Source of the DNA: CAYQJL01 sp964573295
GTDB taxonomy: Bacteria; Eisenbacteria; RBG-16-71-46; CAIMUX01; WJJG01
DNA length: 64,000 bases
Assembly: GCA_964573295.1 (NCBI GenBank)
Contig: CAZNJE010000016.1
Span: 14,926 to 78,925, forward strand
Direction of reading: 5' to 3'
Both the position numbers and the translations under genes were made by a program. The notes below the pieces were generated by a model, which was not told the DNA's origin, made no database searches, and was given only the letters and a program-made list of their open reading frames with translations. Below are positions 26,652 to 35,413 of this stretch, one piece after another (the stretch's first letter is position 1; every line of letters starts with the position of its first letter).

Positions 26652-27919
26652 GGCACCTCCAGAGACCAGCGATGGATATTGCCGAAGGCTCCTCCATCTG
26701 AATAGGCGTAATCGAGTTGAATGACATTCTCGCCGTTGCGCAGGCGAACCCCGAATCCGGCGTGGACGTTCAGGGCGTCGGCGAAGAAGTCATACCCGCT
26801 GCGCAGGGAGAGGATCCGGCGGAAGGTGGCCTCCCCTGCCATGCGCACCGTCTCCTGGTTGTCCGCCACGTGTCCGATTTCCACCATGGTGAGAAGCTGC
26901 CAGGTGGAACTCACGTACGGGTCGATGCTGAAGCTCATGCGGAACTGGGTCGGCGGTGAGAAGCTACTGTAGCGGATCTCGGTGCCATCGCGGTTGCTCA
27001 CGAATTCCCCGTCGGGACGCAGATCGGCGCCAAAGTCGTTGACGGCAATTCCGATGCGCGCGTCACGGTACCCAACGTAGTAGATGGCGCCCGCGTCGGC
27101 GAGGTAGGTCATCGACGAGGGGCCGCCCACCTCGGTGCCGTGGCCCTCGTACAGGATCTTGGCGCTCAAGCCGAAGCTGAGCTTGTCGGTTAGGGCGCGC
27201 GACGCACCCAGGACAGCGACCCAGGTAGTGTAACTGAAGCTGCGGCCGGTACCGAGAGGGTGAAACTCGTCGGTCTCGTCCATCTCGGCAAAAAGGCCGC
27301 GGAAAGAGAGGCCCACCGAGCCTCCGATGGCCGCAACCGGGAGGCAGGCGGCGACACCACCCATCGGGATGTCGGTCACATGGCGGATGGCGCTCACCTG
27401 CACGGCGCGGTCCGCCTCCAGGCCGATGCCGGCCGGATTGACATACAGGGCGGCGGGACCACTGATGCTGGCGCCGGTGGCGCCCGCCAGGGCGCTGGTG
27501 CGCGCGTCGACCGGGATCTTCAAGAAGACGCCAGAGGAAGTACCCACCCGCTGGCTGCCGAGCCCGGTCTGCGCCCCGGCCGGCATCGCGAAGATGGCGA
27601 GGGCTGCGAGGACGACGAGGGCTGCGAGGGGGGTGAGGAAGGTGAGGACCGTCCCAGCGAGTCGCAGGAACACACCGGTCTCTTCGAGCCCGGTCCGCTC
27701 GAGCCCNNNNNNNNNNNNNNNNNNNNNNNNNNNNNNNNNNNNNNNNNNNNNNNNNNNNNNNNNNNNNNNNNNNNNNNNNNNNNNNNNNNNNNNNNNNNNN
27801 NNNNNNGGTCCGCTCGGGCCCGGTCCGCTCGGGCCCGGTCCGCTCGGGCCCGGTCCGCTCGGGCCCGGTCCGCTCGAGCCCGGTTCGCTCGAGCCTGGTC
27901 TGTCGTGCCCGGCTACCAC
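26645..27919 (-). CDS. PorV/PorQ-family outer-membrane barrel protein (spans an assembly gap)
   Basis: After a low-complexity N-terminus (GPGPS units, 15-base repeat) broken by 100 N, there is a signal peptide (VLTFLTPLAALVVLAALAIFAMPAGAQ) and the PorV/UPF0164 pattern: SGVFLKIPVDARTSALAGATGAS, GPAALYVNPAGIGLEADRAVQVS, then about a dozen amphipathic strands and an aromatic C-terminus (WSLEVPW). PorV shuttles CTD-bearing cargo in the type IX secretion system of Bacteroidetes. The GTG at 27919 overlaps the receptor stop; a GTG at 27673 just before the signal peptide is an alternative. The frame across the gap is not certain. Two operon neighbours and one nearby gene carry CTD-like ends or lipoboxes. 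Confidence 0.85.
   Translation of the reverse strand: MVAGHDRPGSSEPGSSGPGPSGPGPSGPGPSGPGPSGXXXXXXXXXXXXXXXXXXXXXXXXXXXXXXXXXXGLERTGLEETGVFLRLAGTVLTFLTPLAALVVLAALAIFAMPAGAQTGLGSQRVGTSSGVFLKIPVDARTSALAGATGASISGPAALYVNPAGIGLEADRAVQVSAIRHVTDIPMGGVAACLPVAAIGGSVGLSFRGLFAEMDETDEFHPLGTGRSFSYTTWVAVLGASRALTDKLSFGLSAKILYEGHGTEVGGPSSMTYLADAGAIYYVGYRDARIGIAVNDFGADLRPDGEFVSNRDGTEIRYSSFSPPTQFRMSFSIDPYVSSTWQLLTMVEIGHVADNQETVRMAGEATFRRILSLRSGYDFFADALNVHAGFGVRLRNGENVIQLDYAYSDGGAFGNIHRWSLEVPW
27707..27806. other. Assembly gap (100 N) in a 15-bp repeat
   Basis: GGTCCGCTCGGGCCC units abut both sides of the gap (to about 27895), at the 5' end of the PorV-like gene. True length unknown. Confidence 0.99.
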
Positions 27920-30900
27920 TCATAAGTAATCCCCACACGAAAGGCCCGCGGAGCTCCGAGGTTCGAGGGATTGGCGAAGTTATAGAAGTTGCTCAGGATC
28001 GATCGGCGCAGGTCGCCCGCGGACTCGGGCGTGAGACTCTGCCCCGTTTCACGATTGTAGGCGGCGACGAGCTCTTCGTCGCCCAGGTGGTAATTGTCCG
28101 GGTTGTCGGAGACCCTCCATAGCGAACCCTTGCCGATTTCGTAAGCCTCCCCGGTTACCGGGTCGAACTCGAGCACCGTGCGGTAGTCGAACACGTTGAA
28201 GACGCTGAAGCTCGCCTCAATGCGCTCGCCGCCCACGCGGAAGCCCTTGCGCAGGGAGATGTCGCACGTCATGTCCATGGGCCCGTTGCGGGAGTAGGCA
28301 TCGGCCGTCTGGTTGCCGAAAACGTCGAACGGCGTGTAGGCCCGGCCCGAACGGAGTTTATAAAATACGTTGAACTGAACATCGGTCGGCCAGCGTACGC
28401 CCAGCCAGGTAGGCGGTTCCTCGAATTCCTTGATGCGCAAGCTGGCCTGGGCGGTAAGCTTGTGCGGCCGGTTCCACCACAGGAATTCTTCGCCGAGCTC
28501 GGTTTCGCGGGAGTCGCCTCCGAGTTCCTGAATGAGCTTCGTCTTGTTTGGGTCCGAACTCTTGCCCTTGCCCACCGAGAAGGTATAGGACAGGGAGCCG
28601 GAGACGAAGTTCTTGCGCTTGCGAATCAGGCTGAGCTCGATGCCGCGGGTGCGTGCGTAGTCGGCGTTCCAGTAAATGAAGAAGTTGCTGCGCGTCGTCG
28701 TCCGGTCGCCGAGCGTCAGGCGGATGCTGGTCGGATAGTCGTACTGGTCCTTCCAGAAGAGGGTTGCCTTGGCGGCGGTTTCCTCGGTGAACTGGTACCC
28801 CGTGCCGATCTCGTACTGGACGCTGATCTTGGGGTTGAGCGTCGGGTTGCCGATCCGCGGGAACTCCTCGCTCGAGCGGGCATTGCTCTTCGCGTAGACG
28901 TAGTAGTACGGCGGCCGCTGGCTGTAGTGCCCGTAGTCGAAGAATACATGAGCGCGATCACTGATCGGAAAGGAAACGCCCACGCGTGGGCTGAGGTGCC
29001 CCTTGAAACGGTACCCGAAGAGGTCGTTGGTTTCGTCGTAGAACTTCTGTCGAAGCTCCTCGGTCATGTGCGGCTGGCTGCCCTGATCGAGCGCCTTGCG
29101 TACCTGCTCGCCCGGGAACCAGTAGTCGTAGGTGAGGCCGATCTGGGCCGTCAGGCCCTCGTAGTCGATCCGGTCCTGCACGTAGAAGTTGCCGACGTTG
29201 GGTGTGACGCGGAACATGTCGAATTCGCGCCCGAGCGGAAACTCGCTGTCCTCTCCGGGGACGACCGATCGAGCATCAACCGACAGGTACTGCACGATGT
29301 GATACTCGGCCGAGACGCCCCAGCTCAGCTCGTGCCGGCCCCTCTCCGCTTCCCAGTCGTTGGCGAGCCCATAGGTGATACTGTGATTGTCACGCCACAA
29401 GGGGGCATCGCCCAGATCGCGGAAGTAGGGGGTGTCGTAGTCGTTGTCCGGTAGCTCGCTCTCGATGTCGTTATCGGTGAATGTACTGTACTCATCGTAG
29501 TTCTTGCCGGCCACGTCGCGATGCGTGCCCGAGTAGTAGCGCCACAGCCGGAGGTTGGCCACGGTTTGGAGCCCCAGCGAGCGGTTCCACTGCAAGCTGA
29601 GGATGTTCGAGTCCTTCGAGACCGTGTAGTGATGGTCGAAATGATTCGCCCACGACCAGGGGTAGTTGTTGATATTGCGGTTGATGTCGCCGATGTCGGC
29701 GCCGCCCCAGTCTTGATTGAATCCCAGCGTTTTCGTCCAGGTCGCGGAGAGCTTGTTGTTGGCGTTGATCTTCCAAGCCGACTTCAGGACCAGGCGCCAA
29801 TTGTTGGCGGCGTTGGGATAGAAGAAATCCCCGTAGCGGAAGCGAGAGCCCAGGATCTCATCACGAATCGAGGAGTCCAACCGATGGTTACCGCTCATGT
29901 CGCGGATGCTCGGGAGGTAGCCGTTGTCCAGATCGGTGGAGAGACTGCTATAGAAGGTGACCTCGGGCCGATCGACCCCGGCCAGACCCAGAAGTGAGCG
30001 GGCCAGCAGGTTCGGACCGCTCAGCTCCAAATAGATGTGATGAAGGTCGCGCGTGCCGAGACCCGAGTCGGTCTCGTAACTGAAGGAACCGCGCCAACGA
30101 CGCGTACCCTCCTTCAGCCGGGTCTCAATGACGCCCGACATGGCCTGGCTGTACCTGGCGCCGAAGCCCCCGGTTTGGATGTTGACTTCTTGGGCGGCAC
30201 GGGAGGCCACCTCGCTGCCCATCGACTCGCCCGAGAGCAGGTCCTTCACCTTGACGCCGTCGAGGACGAAGAGATTCTCATCGTCGCGGCCGCCCCGAAT
30301 GTGAATTTTGCCGCGATCAACGATCACACCCGGCTGTTGGGCCACTACCTGGTCGAGGGTAGGAGCATCGGTGACCAGGGCGTCGAGTTCTTGTGCGGAG
30401 AAGGAATGCTGCGTGCTCGTCTTGTTGACGTCGATGACCGGGCGCGTGGCCCGGACCTCGATGGGGGACAGGACCCCGGCCGGTGTCGGGGTGAGGTGGA
30501 AGTCCACCTCGGTGGTCTCCCCGGCAGTGATCCGGACGACCCGCTCGACCGTTCTATATCCGATGTAGCTGACGACCACGGCATAGCGTCCCACCGGGAT
30601 GCCTTCGATGCGGTAGGTCCCATCTTCCAAGGAGAAGGTGCCCGTGCTCGCGCCGGCCACCACGATGTTGGCGTTGGCCAGGACCCGGTCGGTTGCGCCA
30701 TCCATCACGCGGCCGGCCAGAATACCCCGCTCGACCGCCTGGCGCTCCCCAGGTTCCTGCGCGGCCGTTGGCTGCGCGCGAGCCTCCTGGGCGGGAGCGT
30801 CCTGGGCTCGGGTTTCCTGCGCGCCGGCCGATACGAGCGCGCAGAGACTCAGGAAAAGCGCCGATAGGAGTCCTCGCAGCGGGGAATCAGCACAAAGCGC

Positions 30901-30960
30901 CCGCCGGCAGCGGCGGGCGAGACGCCCTCGTGAGGGTGTGTGCAACCGGTCTGGTATCAT
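27913..30960 (-). CDS. TonB-dependent outer-membrane receptor with carboxypeptidase-regulatory N-domain
   Basis: 1015 residues. Signal peptide at about 28-48 (LRGLLSALFLSLCALVSAGAQ), an Ala/Gln/Glu-rich repeat (QETRAQDAPAQEARAQ), a CarboxypepD_reg-like domain (GRVMDGATDRVLANANIVV ... YRIEGIPVGRYAVVVSYIGY), a plug domain (APTLDQVVAQQPGVIVDRG, IHIRGGRDDENLFVLDGVKV) and a long 22-strand barrel ending in the aromatic GITYEW. Takes up or handles large substrates such as glycans, peptides or metal complexes using TonB energy; substrate unknown. The ATG at 30960 is chosen because an upstream TTG at 31038 lies inside the -35 box of the promoter. First gene of the five-gene minus-strand operon. Confidence 0.92.
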   Translation of the reverse strand: MIPDRLHTPSRGRLARRCRRALCADSPLRGLLSALFLSLCALVSAGAQETRAQDAPAQEARAQPTAAQEPGERQAVERGILAGRVMDGATDRVLANANIVVAGASTGTFSLEDGTYRIEGIPVGRYAVVVSYIGYRTVERVVRITAGETTEVDFHLTPTPAGVLSPIEVRATRPVIDVNKTSTQHSFSAQELDALVTDAPTLDQVVAQQPGVIVDRGKIHIRGGRDDENLFVLDGVKVKDLLSGESMGSEVASRAAQEVNIQTGGFGARYSQAMSGVIETRLKEGTRRWRGSFSYETDSGLGTRDLHHIYLELSGPNLLARSLLGLAGVDRPEVTFYSSLSTDLDNGYLPSIRDMSGNHRLDSSIRDEILGSRFRYGDFFYPNAANNWRLVLKSAWKINANNKLSATWTKTLGFNQDWGGADIGDINRNINNYPWSWANHFDHHYTVSKDSNILSLQWNRSLGLQTVANLRLWRYYSGTHRDVAGKNYDEYSTFTDNDIESELPDNDYDTPYFRDLGDAPLWRDNHSITYGLANDWEAERGRHELSWGVSAEYHIVQYLSVDARSVVPGEDSEFPLGREFDMFRVTPNVGNFYVQDRIDYEGLTAQIGLTYDYWFPGEQVRKALDQGSQPHMTEELRQKFYDETNDLFGYRFKGHLSPRVGVSFPISDRAHVFFDYGHYSQRPPYYYVYAKSNARSSEEFPRIGNPTLNPKISVQYEIGTGYQFTEETAAKATLFWKDQYDYPTSIRLTLGDRTTTRSNFFIYWNADYARTRGIELSLIRKRKNFVSGSLSYTFSVGKGKSSDPNKTKLIQELGGDSRETELGEEFLWWNRPHKLTAQASLRIKEFEEPPTWLGVRWPTDVQFNVFYKLRSGRAYTPFDVFGNQTADAYSRNGPMDMTCDISLRKGFRVGGERIEASFSVFNVFDYRTVLEFDPVTGEAYEIGKGSLWRVSDNPDNYHLGDEELVAAYNRETGQSLTPESAGDLRRSILSNFYNFANPSNLGAPRAFRVGITYEW

Positions 30961-31008
30961 GGACCGCCCATGCAAGCGGAAGTGGTGGAGTCCCCCAAAG
31001 CTTGCCCG

Positions 31009-31038
31009 ACTGTAGCAACGGGGCCGGGCGAGGGTCAA
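31009..31038 (-). promoter_or_regulatory. Sigma-70 promoter of the TonB receptor operon
   Basis: Minus strand: -35 TTGACC (31033-31038), 18-base spacer, -10 TACAGT (31009-31014). Predicted start near 31002, about 40 bases before the ATG at 30960. The 31039-31167 stretch upstream shows no gene. Confidence 0.8.
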
Positions 31039-31167
31039 GACTGATGCCGATCAGCTGGGTTCGAGCAGGCCAGGCGACCGTGATGGGCGGGCAGGCGCGG
31101 GGCCCCGGACCTACCGGCGTCACGACCCGGCAATGGGGAGCGACGCCGAATGCTGGGTTCAAGCGAG

Positions 31168-31698
31168 TCAGGCGTTCGGCTCGAAGGTCAGAAAGGCGTC
31201 CGGTAGGCTCTCACCGGGCGATAGGCGCACGGGCTCCTCATCGCCGCGCTGGAGCAGTAGTGGCGCTTTGGGGGCCAGTTCGATCCAGATCTGGCGAAAG
31301 AGGCCCGAAGGGCGGTGGACCGCCCGGGGGGGGATCCAGAGGGCAATGCAATTGATGGACGCATCGCTTCCCGCGCGGGCGGCGTAGATGGCGGCTTGCT
31401 CGGCGCTCACCGAGAGCGGTGGGCACAATGTCAGCTGCACGTTGACGCCCAGGAACTGCTCCCCGCTGCTTGTCTGGGCGATGGCGCCGGCCTGATGCTC
31501 GCGTGGAGCCGCACTCGAGAGCGCCAGTTCGCGGGCGGCGGCCAGAAGCTGCATTTCGGCCTCGGTGACCGGCGGCGGGGAACCCGCGCCTGGGGAGTCG
31601 GCGCCTGGCGAATCGGCGCCTGGGGAACCCGCGCCTGGCGAATCGGCGCCTGGGGAACCCGCGCCTGGGGTATCAGCAGCTGGGCTATCAGCACACAT
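31168..31698 (-). CDS. Cytidine-deaminase-fold protein lacking all three zinc-ligand cysteines
   Basis: 176 residues. Residues 1-43 are a DSPGA repeat (15-base unit). From about 64 the sequence follows bacterial cytidine deaminase end to end: QAGAIAQTSSGEQFLGVNVQ, then VSAEQAAIYAARAG, then HRPSGLFRQIWIELAP and LSPGESLPDAF. The catalytic Glu survives (E100), but the zinc cysteines of CAE and PCxxC are Ser98, Ser131 and Phe134. It should therefore not bind the catalytic zinc; a pseudo-enzyme or nucleoside-binding role is inferred. ATG at 31698 with GGAGG six bases upstream, overlapping the dus stop by 11 bases. Confidence 0.85.
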   Translation of the reverse strand: MCADSPAADTPGAGSPGADSPGAGSPGADSPGADSPGAGSPPPVTEAEMQLLAAARELALSSAAPREHQAGAIAQTSSGEQFLGVNVQLTLCPPLSVSAEQAAIYAARAGSDASINCIALWIPPRAVHRPSGLFRQIWIELAPKAPLLLQRGDEEPVRLSPGESLPDAFLTFEPNA

Positions 31699-32701
31699 CG
31701 AAATCCTCCCGTGAGGCCGCCGGGTCAGCGCCGGAGGCTCCGAACCAGGCGGCATAGCGGTCGAGCAATGCCTCGACGGTGGCCAGATCGTAGAGGTCCA
31801 TGAGGGCTGCCCGCAAGCGGGATGCGTGCGGCAAGCCCTTCAGGTAGCCGCTGTAGTGCTTGCGCATTTCGACCACGGCCCGGCGCTCGCCCTTGTCGTT
31901 CACCGCCTCGCGAAGATGCTCCTTAAGGACGGCGAAACGTTCTTCGAGCGTCGGTGGGCGAAGGAGGCGCCCATGATCCAGCCATGCCCGCGTTTGAGCG
32001 AAAAGCCAGGGGTTGCCCACCGCGGCCCGTCCGATCATCACACCGTCGCAGGAGGTTTCGGTGAACATCCGGTCGGCGTCTTCGGGGGTGCGGACGTCCC
32101 CGTTGCCCACCACCGGGATCGCGACCGCCTGCTTGACCGCACGGATCCACGACCAGTCCGAGTGCACGCCGTAGCCCTGGCTGCGCAGGCGGGCGTGAAC
32201 GGTGATGAAGGCGACGCCCGCGTCCTCGAGCCGCTGGGAGACCTCGATCACGTTCAGACTCTGCTCATCCCAGCCGAGGCGAATCTTGGCGGTCACCGGT
32301 AGCGCGATCGCATCGATGACGGCGCGCGTCATTGCCTCGAGCTTCTCGGGTTCGCGCAGCAGGCCCGCACCGCCGCCCTTGCCCGCCACCTTGCGGGCGG
32401 GGCAGCCGAAGTTCAGATCCACCCAGTCGGGACCCGCCTCCTCGGCTACGCGTGCGGCCTGCACCACCGAGTCGATACGGCTGCCAAAGATCTGGATGGC
32501 CACCGGGTGTTCGTCGGCAGCCAGCTCGAGCTTGCGGAAGCTCTTCTGTGCATCCCGGATGAGCCCCTCGGCCGAGATGAACTCGGTTACGACGGCATCA
32601 GCGCTAAAGCGGCGTGCGAGGCGTCGCATCGTCCGATCGGTGATATCGTCCAGCGGCGCCAGCAGCAGGGCACGGGGATGGTCGACTCCGGGAAGACTCA
32701 C
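31688..32701 (-). CDS. dus: tRNA-dihydrouridine synthase
   Basis: 337-residue FMN enzyme reducing uridine to dihydrouridine in the D-loop of tRNA. APLDDITD opens the TIM barrel; DWVDLNFGCPARKVAGKGGGAGLL contains the catalytic Cys; FITVHARLRSQGY, VVGNGDVRTPEDA and GVMIGRAAVGNPWLF bind FMN and phosphate. The GTG at 32701 is chosen: it overlaps the M42 peptidase stop (GTGA), has AAGGAG about 10 bases before it, and starts the barrel at once; upstream in-frame sequence belongs to the peptidase gene. Subfamily (DusB-like) is inferred. Confidence 0.93.
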   Translation of the reverse strand: MSLPGVDHPRALLLAPLDDITDRTMRRLARRFSADAVVTEFISAEGLIRDAQKSFRKLELAADEHPVAIQIFGSRIDSVVQAARVAEEAGPDWVDLNFGCPARKVAGKGGGAGLLREPEKLEAMTRAVIDAIALPVTAKIRLGWDEQSLNVIEVSQRLEDAGVAFITVHARLRSQGYGVHSDWSWIRAVKQAVAIPVVGNGDVRTPEDADRMFTETSCDGVMIGRAAVGNPWLFAQTRAWLDHGRLLRPPTLEERFAVLKEHLREAVNDKGERRAVVEMRKHYSGYLKGLPHASRLRAALMDLYDLATVEALLDRYAAWFGASGADPAASREDFDVC

Positions 32702-33885
32702 GCCGGCCTGCTCCTTCTCTCTGGAACGGACTTCGCCTTTGCCCTCGCCTGTGCGCGTGGGCCGGGAGGCGGACCGACCGGACGCGGTGCCTGTGCCGTG
32801 CGACGCAGCAATGGCTCCTGTCCCTTGACCCAGGCGTCGAGTTCTCCGGGGTCGGCTGCGGGGAGGGCGGATTTCGGGGAACGCGTCGTGACGAAGGCCT
32901 CCAGCAGGGTGACCAGGCCCCCCAGATCGCGGGCGCTCACCTCTTCGGCCGCGATGCGCGTGGGTCCCATGTTGTGGTAGTTGCCCAAGGGGAGGGCGAG
33001 GCCCGTGGCCGCATAACCGTGGGCCAGGAAGGCGGAGGCCTCGCACAGCCCTCCGTCCATCAGACAGCGCTGGTAGCGGAATCCGCGCCGTTCGCGAGCG
33101 AGGCGCTCGGCGCAGGTCTGCAAGAATCGGCTGAGGCCGGGATCGTAGACGCTCATGCGGTCACCGGCGCGAAGAACCGGTCCTTCGCCGATGCGGGCGC
33201 ACGGAAGCGTCTTGCTGGTCTCGATGGCGATGATCGGTTGGTCCTTGTCCACATTGCCCGACCGCGCCAGAGCGGTAGCGCCGACCAGGCCCGCCTCTTC
33301 GGCGCGAGTGTAGATGACCTCCACCTCGGCGGGCACCTGGGAGGTGACCAGAGATTCGAGCAAGGCCGCCAGCGCGGCGCAGCCTACCAGGTCGTCAGCG
33401 GCGCGGGTTCGAATGCGGTCGCCCGCTCGCTCGTAGGCGGGTAGTTTCCAGGTACCCAGATCGCCGGGTGAGACCGCGGAGGTCGTCTCGATTCGAATCC
33501 ACTGCACCCGCTTACGCGGTCCGCCCACCCGAACCGCGGTCACCCGACCCGGTACGGAACCGCCCGGAGAATGGACCTCTACGCGTGCGTCCTTGAAGTA
33601 GTGCGTGAGCACGCCGCCGTACCAGCGGCACCAGGCGAACCGTCCACGCGTCTCGGCGACGACGAAGCCGGGGTGATCCATGTGGGCCAGGAACGTCCAG
33701 CGGACCTTTCTACGACCCCGGCTGTAACGAACGTGCAAGTTGCCCCAAGGATCGTAGGCCGCTGGCAAGTCCAGCGATTCCGCGTGTTGCGCCAGGAAAC
33801 CGCGGAGGTAGTGTTCGTGGTAGCTGGTCGACGGAAAGGATACTACGCTCCGGGTGAGGGAGAGGAGCTTGCGACGCGAAATCAT
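32698..33885 (-). CDS. M42-family metallo-aminopeptidase (glutamyl aminopeptidase/FrvX type)
   Basis: 395 residues. Co-catalytic metal ligands are visible in order: FLAHMDHPGF (His-x-Asp), RAADDLVGCAAL (bridging Asp), TRAEEAGLVGA (Glu-Glu), IAIETSK and NYHNMG (His). This is the M42/M20 aminopeptidase layout; the C-terminal 50 residues are a basic Pro/Arg-rich tail (GPPPGPRAQARAKAKS). The ATG at 33885 is chosen over upstream in-frame ATG codons because AAGGA lies about 7 bases before it. First gene of a three-gene overlapping unit with dus and the deaminase-fold gene. Confidence 0.88.
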   Translation of the reverse strand: MISRRKLLSLTRSVVSFPSTSYHEHYLRGFLAQHAESLDLPAAYDPWGNLHVRYSRGRRKVRWTFLAHMDHPGFVVAETRGRFAWCRWYGGVLTHYFKDARVEVHSPGGSVPGRVTAVRVGGPRKRVQWIRIETTSAVSPGDLGTWKLPAYERAGDRIRTRAADDLVGCAALAALLESLVTSQVPAEVEVIYTRAEEAGLVGATALARSGNVDKDQPIIAIETSKTLPCARIGEGPVLRAGDRMSVYDPGLSRFLQTCAERLARERRGFRYQRCLMDGGLCEASAFLAHGYAATGLALPLGNYHNMGPTRIAAEEVSARDLGGLVTLLEAFVTTRSPKSALPAADPGELDAWVKGQEPLLRRTAQAPRPVGPPPGPRAQARAKAKSVPERRSRPA

Positions 33886-34079
33886 GAGCAGGTTCCTTCT
33901 GGCGAATAAGTAGCTGCAAGAAACGGCGCGCTGTGACGAAGAGCATAGGATGGATGGGGCCGACTGCGGAAGCAGAGAAAATCGTTTTGGTGTTTCGAAC
34001 GGCTTTGCTACCATCGATACACTGAAAAGAAGGACGAGTTCTTGGGCCCTTGACCCAAGTCATTTAGATGAGGAAGCCC
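33886..34079. promoter_or_regulatory. Divergent intergenic region with an inverted repeat
   Basis: Lies between the divergent peptidase and SirB1-like genes. Toward the plus gene, TTGGTG-16-TACCAT (33991-34018) is a possible promoter; toward the minus gene only a TATGCT -10 (near 33944) is seen. An inverted repeat CTTGGG/CCCAAG (about 34041-34059) sits just before the plus-strand start. None is strong. Confidence 0.35.
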
Positions 34080-35012
34080 ATGTCGAATCAGCTAGGACGC
34101 AATCGGGGATCGGCGAGCCGAACGAAGGCGGGAGCGCTAGGTCTGCCGCCGGAGGTCGAACTGCGCGCGCTGATCTCGCTACTGGCCGACGATGACCACA
34201 AGATTGTCGCCATGGTGCGTGACAATCTGATGACGATGGGCAAACCCACCCTGCCGTACCTCGAAGAGGTCTTCGAGCACGTCGATCCGCGGCTTCGGCT
34301 GCGCGCGCGTCACATCGCTTCGCAGATCCGGGTGGATGTTCTCGAAAGCCTGTTCCGCCAGCTAGGGGCCACTGACGAAGCTTCCTTCGATCTGGAAGAG
34401 GCGCTTTGCGTGATCGCGCGCATCGAGTACCCGAACCTGGACCCGAAGGAAGTCGCCGAACAGCTTGAGGAAATGGCCGACGCCCTGCGGCCGCAAATGC
34501 CTCGGGTGGCGCCGGCGCGCGAGCGGGTCGACATTCTCAACCAGTACCTGTTCCGCGAACTGGGCTTCAAAGGCAACACCAACGATTTCTACAATCCCGA
34601 CAACAGCTACCTCAACAAGGTGCTCGAGCACCGGCTGGGCATTCCGATCTCACTCTCAGCGGTCACGATTCTTCTGGGCCGGCGCCTGGGACTTCCGCTC
34701 TACGGCGTGGGCATGCCCAAGCACTTTCTGGTCAAGTATCAGGACCAGGAAGAGGAGTTCTTCATCGATCCCTTCAACGGGGGCCGTATCTTCGATCGCC
34801 GTGAATGCCTGCAGATGCTGACCTCTGACGGCTATTATGTCCGCGAGTCGTACGCGGCCGAGTACCTGGCCATCATCAGCCCGCGGGACATGATCATCCG
34901 TCTGCTGCGCAACCTGGTCCTGATCTACTCGAAGCTGAAGGACAAGGGGCGCGTGAAGCGGCTGTCCCATTACGTCGAGATCCTCCGCATGCGCGAGAAA
35001 GCTCGCGGCTAG
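34080..35012 (+). CDS. SirB1-family transglutaminase-like protein
   Basis: 310 residues. N-terminal helical part with HEAT-like pattern (IVAMVRDNLMTMGKPTLPYLEEV), then the SirB1/Transglut_core2 domain: ERVDILNQYLFRELGFKGNTNDFYNP, NSYLNKVLEHRLGIPISLSAV, GVGMPKHFLVKY, EEFFIDPFNGGRIF. The C-terminus is helical (IYSKLKDKGRVKRLSHYVEI). The role of this family is not well defined. ATG at 34080 preferred over 34068 because GAGGAAG lies just before it. Probably monocistronic. Confidence 0.85.
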   Translation: MSNQLGRNRGSASRTKAGALGLPPEVELRALISLLADDDHKIVAMVRDNLMTMGKPTLPYLEEVFEHVDPRLRLRARHIASQIRVDVLESLFRQLGATDEASFDLEEALCVIARIEYPNLDPKEVAEQLEEMADALRPQMPRVAPARERVDILNQYLFRELGFKGNTNDFYNPDNSYLNKVLEHRLGIPISLSAVTILLGRRLGLPLYGVGMPKHFLVKYQDQEEEFFIDPFNGGRIFDRRECLQMLTSDGYYVRESYAAEYLAIISPRDMIIRLLRNLVLIYSKLKDKGRVKRLSHYVEILRMREKARG

Positions 35013-35413
35013 AGCCCCCCCTCGCGCAAGAGGGTGGGCGGCTGGAGAGCCTTCGCGCGATCATGTCTGCGGCCAGATCCCGTTCTTGCCAGATGCCCTC
35101 CGTGCCGGACCCGTTCGTGCAGGTTCCGTTCGTGGCGGACCCGTTCGTGCCAGATCACGTTCGTGGCGGACCCGTTCGTGCCAGATCACGTTCGTGGCGG
35201 ACCCGTTCGTGGCGGACCCGTTCGTGCCAGATGCTCTTTGTGTCAGATCCGGCTCACATCAGGATCGTGCCGGCCGGAATGCCAGCCGGCCGGAATGCCA
35301 GAGGACTTTGCATTTCCTTTTCGCTCCCGTATGCTCTTGGCCGCGATGCGGGGGTACCCACGCCCGCGGCGCGGAATCGCATTGTTCGCCCAGCATTACC
35401 GAGTGAGGAAGCC
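35013..35413. repeat. Intergenic region with 15/16-bp tandem repeats ahead of tryptophanase
   Basis: From about 35083 to 35235 the units GTTCGTGGCGGACCC (15) and GTTCGTGCCAGATCAC (16) alternate about eight times. The mixed 15/16 period cannot be coding. After the repeat comes a GCCGGCCGGAATGCCA direct duplication (about 35260-35300) and then the candidate tnaA promoter. Confidence 0.9.
35308..35335 (+). promoter_or_regulatory. Candidate promoter for tnaA-queG
   Basis: TTGCAT (35308-35313), 16-base spacer, TATGCT (35330-35335), in a locally pyrimidine- and T-rich stretch; the tnaA ATG is about 75 bases downstream. No tnaC-like leader peptide or boxA was noticed. Confidence 0.5.

Noticed and set aside
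4820..27806. N runs considered as masked mobile elements
   Set aside because: All four are exactly 100 N, the convention for gaps of unknown length, and three abut tandem repeats; no transposase or terminal inverted repeats flank them.
30961..31038. Upstream TTG start extending the TonB receptor by 26 residues
   Set aside because: The TTG is part of the TTGACC -35 box, so it would not be transcribed from that promoter; the ATG at 30960 leads properly into the signal peptide.
35063..35413. In-frame extension of tryptophanase through the 15/16-bp repeats
   Set aside because: The mixed 15/16 period breaks any constant frame between copies, a promoter lies after the repeat, and the ATG at 35414 matches family starts.
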